This document shows positions 57,942-64,000 of a stretch of DNA of 64,000 nt, in pieces (positions within the stretch are counted from its first letter, which is position 1; each line of letters begins with the position of its first letter). Location of the stretch: assembly GCA_964344055.1 (NCBI GenBank), contig CAYFLT010000008.1, forward strand, positions 26,357 through 90,356. Reading direction: 5' to 3'. The translations under genes were made by a program, and so were the position numbers. The notes below the pieces were generated by a model, which saw only the letters and a program-made list of their open reading frames with translations, made no database searches and was not told the DNA's origin. Origin of the DNA: OFTM10 sp964344055. GTDB lineage: Bacteria; Actinomycetota; Acidimicrobiia; Acidimicrobiales; Aldehydirespiratoraceae.

Positions 57942-59467
57942 CGCACCGGCTCGGTCTTCGGGCCCGGCTCACGATCGGGGTCACCACGGTGTTCGCCGCA
58001 ACACTGATCGTCTCCACCCTGGTGGTGTTCGACGTGGTGGAAGACCGCCTCGTCGACGACACCAGGGCCAGCGCCGAGGCGGTCCTGGCCAGCTATCTCG
58101 ACGCCATCTACGGGGGGGTGGCCACCATCGGTGTGATCGATCCCGACGACACCACCCGCTTCTTCTACCTTGACGAGAACGGACGGGAGGTCAGCGAGGA
58201 GACCTACTTCGAGACGCTGGCGATGGGGTTCGAGTTCGACCCCGACGTGATCTTCGCCGACATCGCCGTCGAATCGCCGCCGGAGTGGCTCGACCCCGAT
58301 GACCTTCCCGAAGGATTCTTGGTCGGAGGAGGCGTGATCAGCGGCCCGTTCGAAGCGGCCAACGGTGTCGAAATCGACCCTGAGACCGGGGAGCTCCTGT
58401 TACCGGACGGCGACCGGGTCGCCATCGTGTTCGGGCCGGTTCCCGACGGTGCCCCCCGGTCGATCGACCGCGGCGACGGTGTCGTCGCGGTGGCCCAGAC
58501 CCTCCGCTTCCCGGATGGCGTGGCATTCGACGTCGGGGTCTCGAGCCCCCTCCAGCCGGTCTCCGACAGCCTCGACACGATCCGCAACCTCCTGTGGATC
58601 GCCGTGCCACTCCTCATCGCCGCCACGGCGGTGGTCGCCTGGCTGGCCACCAGCCGAGCCCTACGACCGGTCCACGCCATCAGCGACCGCGCCCGCGCGA
58701 TCTCCGCGGCCAACATCGGTGACAGGGTGCCGGCGCCGGCGGCGCGCGACGAGATCCACGAACTCGCCACCACCGTCAACGCCATGCTCGAGCGCCTCCA
58801 CGAGGCCCAGGAGCGCCACCGGCGACTCGTCGCCGACGCTTCTCACGAGCTGCGGAGCCCGGTGGCGGCCAGCCGGGCCCAGCTCGAGGTGGCGCTGGCC
58901 GGACCCGGCGACACCGACTGGGAGTCCATGGCGAGGGCGGTGCTCGCCGAACAGGAGCGTCTGTCCACCCTCGTCGACGACCTGCTCGCACTCACCCGGC
59001 TCGAAGATGCCGGGACCGGGCCGGTGGGGCCGGTCGATCTGGACGAGTTGGTCCTCCGGGAGGCCGCTCGCCACGGCGGGTCCGTACACGCACGGGTCGA
59101 TGCCGCCGTGAGGCTCAGCGGTGACGCCACCCTGCTGACCCGGGCGATCCGGAATCTCGTCGACAACGGGGTGCGCCACGCCGATGAACGAGTCGAGGTC
59201 GTCCTCGCGGTTTGTGACGATTCGGCCATCCTGACCGTCGACGACGACGGCCGAGGTGTCGATCCCTCCCATCGCGAGTCGATCTTCGACCGATTCACCC
59301 GACTCGACGAGAGCCGCAGCCGCGACGTTGGCGGCGCCGGCCTCGGCCTCGCGATCGTCCGCGAGACGGCTCGGGCCCATGGGGGCGACGTGGCCGTCGG
59401 CGATGCACCACTGGGTGGGGCCCGCTTCACCCTCACCCTGCCACTCGATTCCGCCTTCGCCCGGTAG
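57938..59467 (+). CDS. Sensor histidine kinase
   Basis: 509 residues. Two membrane helices (about 11-31 and 217-237) enclose an acidic extracellular sensor domain of about 185 residues; then HAMP (SRALRPVHAISDRARAI), the phospho-acceptor His in VADASHELRSPVAASR near residue 304, and the ATPase domain with RNLVDNGVRHADERV (N box), VDDDGRGVD and GGAGLGLAIVRETARAHGG. Its partner is the regulator encoded just before. The sensor domain (DPDDTTRFFYLDENGREVSEE) was not recognised. The 3' end including the stop codon is part of a 15-bp tandem repeat. Confidence 0.87.
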   Translation: MTHRLGLRARLTIGVTTVFAATLIVSTLVVFDVVEDRLVDDTRASAEAVLASYLDAIYGGVATIGVIDPDDTTRFFYLDENGREVSEETYFETLAMGFEFDPDVIFADIAVESPPEWLDPDDLPEGFLVGGGVISGPFEAANGVEIDPETGELLLPDGDRVAIVFGPVPDGAPRSIDRGDGVVAVAQTLRFPDGVAFDVGVSSPLQPVSDSLDTIRNLLWIAVPLLIAATAVVAWLATSRALRPVHAISDRARAISAANIGDRVPAPAARDEIHELATTVNAMLERLHEAQERHRRLVADASHELRSPVAASRAQLEVALAGPGDTDWESMARAVLAEQERLSTLVDDLLALTRLEDAGTGPVGPVDLDELVLREAARHGGSVHARVDAAVRLSGDATLLTRAIRNLVDNGVRHADERVEVVLAVCDDSAILTVDDDGRGVDPSHRESIFDRFTRLDESRSRDVGGAGLGLAIVRETARAHGGDVAVGDAPLGGARFTLTLPLDSAFAR

Positions 59468-59502
59468 AACGAGCCCGGGTAGAACTGGCCCGGGTAGAAC
59501 TG
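59459..59502. repeat. Short tandem repeat including the kinase stop codon
   Basis: Units of 14-15 bp: GCCCGGTAGAACGA (59459-59472), GCCCGGGTAGAACTG (59473-59487), GCCCGGGTAGAACTG (59488-59502). The first contains the TAG stop of the kinase gene. Confidence 0.85.
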
Positions 59503-59550
59503 AACCCCTGGTGGGCCGGCCTCGGGAGAACCGGCAAAGAACGGCAGCAC

Positions 59551-59585
59551 ACGACAGCCACTAAAAGTGGCAGAGGGGCTGTCGT
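59551..59585. promoter_or_regulatory. Nested inverted repeat upstream of the MoxR gene
   Basis: ACGACAGCC (59551-59559) pairs with GGCTGTCGT (59577-59585), enclosing a smaller hairpin CCACT-AAA-AGTGG (59558-59570). It lies 40 bp before the MoxR start, after the kinase gene: a terminator or an operator. Confidence 0.4.
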
Positions 59586-59624
59586 ACGGCACAATGGGTG
59601 ATCTAGGCGAGAAGGGCGAGCGAG

Positions 59625-60608
59625 ATGTCGAAGAGCAAGGCCGAACGGAGACAACACAACCTGTCGGTGTTCGCCAAGGACTTCGATCGGATCACCGACA
59701 GCATCGAGACGGTCGTGAAGGGCAAGCGCGAAGTGATCCGCCTGGCCCTCACGTGCATGCTGGCCGACGGTCACCTCCTCATCGAGGACGTTCCCGGCGT
59801 GGGCAAGACCTCGCTGGCCCGCGCCCTGGCCGAGACCATCGAGGGCACACTCCAGCGAATCCAGTTCACCCCTGACCTCCTGCCCACCGACGTCACCGGT
59901 GTGCAGATCTGGAATCGAGGCACCAACAAGTTCGAGTTCCACGAGGGTGCGGTGTTCGCCAACATCGTCGTGGCCGACGAGATCAACCGGGCATCGCCGA
60001 AGACTCAGTCGGCGCTCCTCGAGGTGATGGAGGAACATCAGGTCACCGTCGACGGCGCACCGCGGCCCGTCCCAGAACCCTTCCTGGTGATCGCCACCCA
60101 AAACCCGATCGAGCTCGACGGCACCTACGAGTTGCCCGAGGCCCAGCTCGACCGCTTCCTCATGCGGGTCAAGGTCGGCTACCCGAACCCCGACGCCGAG
60201 ATGGACATCATCGACGACCACGAGAAGCGCTGGGACCGCACGCCGCTCCCGCCGATCCTCGACCCGGAGCGTTTCTCGCGGCTCACCCGCGTGGCGGATC
60301 GGGTCCACGTCGGTCCCCCCGTCAAGCAGTACATCGTCGCCCTGGCCAACGCCACCCGGCAGCGGGCCGACGTACGGATCGGGGTCAGCCCCCGCGGCTC
60401 GATCGCCCTCGCCTCGGCCTCCCGCGCCGCCGCCGCGAGCCTCGGCCGGGACTACGTCACTCCTGCCGATGTCCGTCGCATGGCTCCGCACGTGCTTCCC
60501 CACCGACTGGTCATGGCGCCCGAAGCCGAACTCCAAGGGATCACCGGCGACGAGGTGATCAAGGAGATCATCGAACTGATCCCGGTCAACGAGACCGAGC
60601 GCGAGTGA
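59625..60608 (+). CDS. MoxR-family AAA+ ATPase
   Basis: 327 residues: Walker A LIEDVPGVGKTSLARALA, TPDLLPTDVTG, Walker B NIVVADEINRASPKTQSALLEVMEE, sensor 1 ATQNPIELDGTYELPEAQLDRFLMR and a C-terminal lid with SPRGSIALASASRAAAAS. MoxR ATPases act as chaperones for the assembly of membrane or metal-containing complexes, normally with DUF58 and VWA partners; the DUF58 gene follows. It might also serve the CoxE-like VWA protein at 22962, but that is far away. The ATG lies after a purine-rich stretch (GAAGGGCGAG). Confidence 0.9.
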   Translation: MSKSKAERRQHNLSVFAKDFDRITDSIETVVKGKREVIRLALTCMLADGHLLIEDVPGVGKTSLARALAETIEGTLQRIQFTPDLLPTDVTGVQIWNRGTNKFEFHEGAVFANIVVADEINRASPKTQSALLEVMEEHQVTVDGAPRPVPEPFLVIATQNPIELDGTYELPEAQLDRFLMRVKVGYPNPDAEMDIIDDHEKRWDRTPLPPILDPERFSRLTRVADRVHVGPPVKQYIVALANATRQRADVRIGVSPRGSIALASASRAAAASLGRDYVTPADVRRMAPHVLPHRLVMAPEAELQGITGDEVIKEIIELIPVNETERE

Positions 60609-60609
60609 C

Positions 60610-61749
60610 GTGACCACCGCAGGCCGTTTCACCCTTCTCGCCGGGGTGGGTCTGGCCGCGCTCGGGGCGTTCAGTGACTACGCCGCACTCGTGTCGATGG
60701 GCGCAACGCTCGTCATCGCCGTCGTGGTCGCGGTGATCCTCGCGGGCCGTCGCGCCGACCTCACCAGCTCCCGTGTCGTCCGACCCGCCCGGGTGACCGC
60801 GGGGGACGATGCCGCCAGCTCGTTGACGATCACCAACCGGAGCCGCCGCCGGACCGGTCCGAGCGTGGTCTACGAGCAGGTCGACGGGGAGCCGATTCCG
60901 ATCGACCTCCCGTCGCTGGAGCCCGATGAATCCGTCACGGTCGAGCACTCCCTCCCGACCGATCGGCGCGGCGTGTTCGCAATCGGGCCGTTGATCGTCC
61001 ACCGGAGCGATCCGATCGGGCTCGCCCGCCGAGGGGATCCTCGGGCCGAGGTCGACGAGCTCATCGTCCACCCCTACGTCCACGTGGTCTCGCCGTTCCC
61101 GGCCGGGTTCCGGCGTGACCTCGAGGGACTGCCGTCGGGCGAAGCCGCAGCCGGAGGCATCACCTTCTCGAACTTGCGCGAGTACGTGCCGGGGGACGAC
61201 CTCCGGCTCGTCCACTGGCGGTCCTCGGCCCATGTCGGTGACCTGATGGTCCGCCACAACGTCGACGCCAACCGACCCCGCACGAGCGTGATTCTCGACG
61301 TCACCGAGGGCATGTACGACGAGTCCTCGTTCGAGGACGCCGTGCGATCGGCAGCCAGCGTCATCGTGGCGGCGATGGCCCGACGGTTCCCCTTCACCCT
61401 GCGCACGACCGACGGGAACTCGATCGACGACCGATCGCCGCGCATCGGCGTCATGGACTTCCTGGCCGGAATCACCCGCACCGAAAACCCATCTCTCGAT
61501 CTCGGCAGGGCCGCCTTCGAGACCAGCCGCGATTCCGGCGGAATCAGCTGCGCCACGATCACCGGGCGCGCCGGAGTCGACGTCCTGCGGAGCCTCGCGC
61601 CGATTCGGCATCGATTCGACATGCTCACGATGGTCCGGATGGGCGCCGGATCGCAGGCCGAGGTCCACGAACTGACCGGGGCGGTGCTCATCAACGCTCC
61701 AACGAGCGCCGATTTCGCCGACGCCTGGAACCGCAGGATGAAGCGATGA
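60610..61749 (+). CDS. DUF58-domain membrane protein
   Basis: 379 residues from a GTG one base after the MoxR stop. Two short hydrophobic segments (LLAGVGLAALGAFSDYAALVSMG and ATLVIAVVVAVILAG) then a beta-rich domain (SSLTITNRSRRRTGPSVVYEQ) and the DUF58 core FSNLREYVPGDDLRLVHWRSSAHVGDLMVRHN with the conserved PGDD-x(n)-HW motif, followed by a VWA-like part (SVILDVTEGMYD). DUF58 proteins pair with MoxR and transglutaminase-like proteins in envelope-related operons. Role otherwise unknown. Confidence 0.87.
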   Translation: MTTAGRFTLLAGVGLAALGAFSDYAALVSMGATLVIAVVVAVILAGRRADLTSSRVVRPARVTAGDDAASSLTITNRSRRRTGPSVVYEQVDGEPIPIDLPSLEPDESVTVEHSLPTDRRGVFAIGPLIVHRSDPIGLARRGDPRAEVDELIVHPYVHVVSPFPAGFRRDLEGLPSGEAAAGGITFSNLREYVPGDDLRLVHWRSSAHVGDLMVRHNVDANRPRTSVILDVTEGMYDESSFEDAVRSAASVIVAAMARRFPFTLRTTDGNSIDDRSPRIGVMDFLAGITRTENPSLDLGRAAFETSRDSGGISCATITGRAGVDVLRSLAPIRHRFDMLTMVRMGAGSQAEVHELTGAVLINAPTSADFADAWNRRMKR

Positions 61750-63923
61750 CGCTCCGTCCCGCTCCCGCCACCGTCGTGGCGATCATCACAACCGTCGCGG
61801 CGGCGATGATCCCCCTTCGAGAGATCCTGCCCGGCTCGGCCTGGATGTATCAGATCGCGATCGGCCTGGTCATGGCAGCACTGGTCGCGGTGGTCATCGA
61901 ATCGAGTTGGCCCGGAGCCCCTCTGGGGGCGGTGGCCGGCATCACCGCGTTGGGCGCGGTGATCTGGCAGGTGGTGGTGGTCAGCGACCGATTCCGAACC
62001 GACCCATTCACCACCGATCCCTGGGACGAGCTCGGTCGTGGGGTCTTCGACGGGTGGAACGCGCTCCTCGACGACCAAGTCCCGATCAGCGACCCCCGAA
62101 GCGCGGAGATCTTCGTGGGAATGCTCGCCTGGGCCCTCACCGCCGCCGCGATCCATGTTGCGGCCCGGCGCCACAACGCGATCGCCGCGATGGCCGGCGC
62201 CGGCGCGATCCTGTGGCTCACCGTGGCCGCGTCGCTCCCGGCCGGAGCCACCGCTGCCGTCGCCGGCACGATCGTCGGCTGCATGGCGCTGTTGCTGGTC
62301 GCCACCATGACCAACCGCTCGAGCCACAGCTGGCGGGCTAGTCGAGTCCTCTCCCTGCTGGGAGTGGTTGCCCTGTCCGGAATCGGTGCCACCGCCGTAG
62401 GCGTGGCCGCCCCGTCCACCCGGACCGAGCCCTTCGATCCCCGCACCGACCGCGGCACCGCGGTCGTCGACATGGAAGTGCCGGACCTCCTCTCGGAACT
62501 GACGACCAGAACCGACGACGGCGCCGTCGCCTTCACCGTTCGCAGCCAGACCGGCGACCCGCTCCCGGAACTTCGGCTGCGGGTCCAGGTCTACGACGTG
62601 CACGACGGGGAGCGATGGCTGCCGGTGAGCGACTACCGCACCGTCGTGTCGGTGCCGGCCCCCGAGGAGCTCTCGCCCGGTGAGGTGATCACCCTCATCA
62701 TCACCCAAGGAACGACTGACGGGCCGCTCTTCGCCCTTCCCGATCAGGTGATCACCACCGACCTGACCAACGTGAACTGGAGTGCCTCCTCCCAGACTGC
62801 TCTGTCCACTCGTCGGCGGGGGAGCTACACGGTCACCGGAGTGATCATCGACCGGACCGGGCTGGAGGGCCTCGGATCCGGACGGGAGGAAGTCGATCCG
62901 AGCTTCATCGACTTCCCGGCACAACTCCCGGACACGATCCGGCAAACGGCCCAGGCCGTGGCGGCCAACTCGGTCGACGCGATCAGCGCAGTCGAGGCGC
63001 TCTCGGCGTTCACCCACAGCCTCGGCCGGACCGATCAGGTGCCGCCCGGTCACTCTCTCGGCCGCTTGCGCGACGACCTTGCCGCAGCAGAGCCGACCGG
63101 GCCCGAGCAGCTCGCCTCACTGCACGCACTCATGGCCCGCACCCTCGGCTACCCCGCCAGGGTGGTGGCCGGCTATCCCGTTGCCGGGCCGGACATTCCC
63201 GCCAACAGTCTCCGAGTGTGGACCGAGGTCGCCTTCCCTGGAGTCGGTTGGGTGGCGTTCGATCCGGTGCCCGACAGCGCGGATCTGAGTACGGATCTCA
63301 CGACGGAGTCGACCACCACGACCACCATCGCCGAGGAGAGCACCGCCGTTCAGGCCCAGGTGATCCCCCGTGAGCTCGATGCCGGTGAGGGCCCGAATCA
63401 GGCCATTCTCGACGAAGAGGCGAACAACACCTGGCGCAACATCGGGATCGGGCTGGTGGTGCTCGTCATCATCGCCCACCTCGGGGTCTGGACGCTGCGG
63501 GAGTGGCGTCGACGGCGCCGCCGCCGCCACGACGACGCCGACGTCCGGATCCTCGGGGCGTGGGCCGAGATGGTCGATCGGCTACGGGAGAGCGGCGCAC
63601 CGATCGCGCGGACGACCACGATCGACGATGTCGTCTTCATGGCCGAGCAGATGGACGACGATCTCGGCGAGGCGGTCGGGGACCTCGCTGATCTCGCCGC
63701 CCAGGCGATGCACGGGCCGTACCGGAGCAGCCCGCGCCGCGCCGATCGGGCATGGGGGCATCTCGCCGATGCCGAGGATGCGCTCTTCCAGGTGCGGGGC
63801 CGCCGGGCACGGCTCTCCCGCCTCTTCGACCCGAGGGTGATTCGTCATCACGCCCCCGAACCGCCCGAGAGTCGCCGGGGGGGCCACCGCACGGAGGCGC
63901 TCAAGCGGCAGCGAAGCTCCTGA
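61746..63923 (+). CDS. Transglutaminase-like membrane protein lacking catalytic Cys and His
   Basis: 725 residues. Six or so N-terminal helices (to about residue 220), an extracellular region with a transglutaminase-core fold (about 425-510), a Thr-rich linker (STTTTTIAEESTA), one further helix (IGIGLVVLVIIAHLGVWTL) and a cytoplasmic DUF4129-like tail. In active proteins the core reads G-x-C-x2-[FY]-A and HAWVEV. Here the positions are GPEQLA (Pro453 where Cys is expected) and RVWTEV (Arg490 for His), while FDPV keeps the Asp. The enzyme fold is thus probably non-catalytic. The ATG overlaps the DUF58 gene by four bases. Confidence 0.82.
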   Translation: MTLRPAPATVVAIITTVAAAMIPLREILPGSAWMYQIAIGLVMAALVAVVIESSWPGAPLGAVAGITALGAVIWQVVVVSDRFRTDPFTTDPWDELGRGVFDGWNALLDDQVPISDPRSAEIFVGMLAWALTAAAIHVAARRHNAIAAMAGAGAILWLTVAASLPAGATAAVAGTIVGCMALLLVATMTNRSSHSWRASRVLSLLGVVALSGIGATAVGVAAPSTRTEPFDPRTDRGTAVVDMEVPDLLSELTTRTDDGAVAFTVRSQTGDPLPELRLRVQVYDVHDGERWLPVSDYRTVVSVPAPEELSPGEVITLIITQGTTDGPLFALPDQVITTDLTNVNWSASSQTALSTRRRGSYTVTGVIIDRTGLEGLGSGREEVDPSFIDFPAQLPDTIRQTAQAVAANSVDAISAVEALSAFTHSLGRTDQVPPGHSLGRLRDDLAAAEPTGPEQLASLHALMARTLGYPARVVAGYPVAGPDIPANSLRVWTEVAFPGVGWVAFDPVPDSADLSTDLTTESTTTTTIAEESTAVQAQVIPRELDAGEGPNQAILDEEANNTWRNIGIGLVVLVIIAHLGVWTLREWRRRRRRRHDDADVRILGAWAEMVDRLRESGAPIARTTTIDDVVFMAEQMDDDLGEAVGDLADLAAQAMHGPYRSSPRRADRAWGHLADAEDALFQVRGRRARLSRLFDPRVIRHHAPEPPESRRGGHRTEALKRQRSS

Positions 63924-63930
63924 GACCGGG

Positions 63931-64000
63931 CTACGGGTTGACCGTCACCACGACCGAACCGGTGCCGGTCTGCCCATAGGCATCGGTCACCCGCACCCAC
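63931..64000 (-). CDS. C-terminal end of a probable Ig-like/PKD-type repeat protein, 5' end outside window
   Basis: The minus strand reads WVRVTDAYGQTGTGSVVVTVNP followed by TAG (63931-63933). VTDAYGQ and a final VVVTV strand are typical of the last strands of PKD or bacterial Ig-like domains in surface proteins. Only 22 residues are visible, so nothing more can be said. Confidence 0.5.
   Translation of the reverse strand, partial: WVRVTDAYGQTGTGSVVVTVNP

Noticed and set aside
61074..63053. 659-codon minus-strand open frame
   Set aside because: Antisense to the DUF58 and transglutaminase-like genes; composition is that of a GC-rich shadow frame.
1..64000. CRISPR arrays, tRNA or rRNA genes, transposases, prophage
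   Set aside because: No regularly spaced repeats with unique spacers, no tRNA cloverleaf or rRNA sequence, and no transposase, integrase or phage structural motifs were found by reading.

Overview
The window is high-GC DNA (mostly GTC/GAC/CGG-rich codons, frequent GTG starts, tightly overlapping operons) of actinobacterial type. Tat-lipoproteins, LLM/F420-type oxidoreductases, MoxR-DUF58-transglutaminase genes and leaderless TAnnnT-N6-7-ATG promoters suggest a marine or soil actinobacterium such as an Acidimicrobiia member; this taxonomic guess is inference. Two 10-N gaps (4848-4857, 17412-17421) mark it as a draft scaffold, probably a metagenome bin. No tRNA, rRNA, CRISPR array, transposase or phage gene was seen.

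Region 1 (1-32115) is an aromatic catabolic island. A complete protocatechuate 4,5-cleavage route is present but dispersed: pobA (24316), ligAB (30866-32115), ligC (2792-3730), ligI (650-1519), a PrpF/GalD tautomerase cut by the window edge (1-653), ligJ (7169-8170) and ligK (6472-7167). Four near-identical palindromes (core ATTGTCGACAAT) lie upstream of ligC, in the divergent gap before a GntR/FCD regulator gene, before the ligJK operon and before ligAB, so they look like one regulon. Between these sits a second route. It comprises a type II hydroquinone 1,2-dioxygenase (two subunits), a semialdehyde dehydrogenase, a CoA-transferase, maleylacetate reductase, a Liv-type ABC importer, a 3-oxoadipyl-CoA-type thiolase and hydroxyquinol 1,2-dioxygenase (22006 down to 9553), with a divergent IclR regulator.

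Region 2 (26046-35166) holds a GntR/UTRA regulator with a TmpA/TmpB-like pair (Fe/2OG hydroxylase plus HD-domain oxygenase, possibly organophosphonate breakdown), a UroD-fold protein, two paralogous MBL hydrolases, a VOC protein, a TSUP permease and an LLM oxidoreductase.

Region 3 (35192-40240) is a four-gene, translationally coupled cassette of unrecognised genes. It is led by an 884-residue single-pass membrane protein whose cytoplasmic end resembles a clan CD (caspase-like) peptidase. It is the best candidate here for an undescribed system.

Region 4 (40320-44780) has a CMD-family protein followed by a cytoplasmic reductive-dehalogenase-like Fe-S/corrinoid protein interrupted by an in-frame TAG at codon 16, then a ThDP enzyme.

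Region 5 (44924-59467) has two related modules of Cys-rich lipoprotein, peptidoglycan-binding-domain adaptor, MacB-type ATPase and permease. They flank an enoyl-CoA hydratase, a hydantoinase and small genes, and are followed by a two-component system. Region 6 (59625-63923) is a MoxR-DUF58-transglutaminase-like operon whose transglutaminase domain lacks the catalytic Cys and His.

A family of short perfect or near-perfect palindromes (GTTGTTTCG...GGTGCC/GGCACC...CGAAACAAC) sits at gene ends. Five genes in the window take their stop codon from the edge of a copy.
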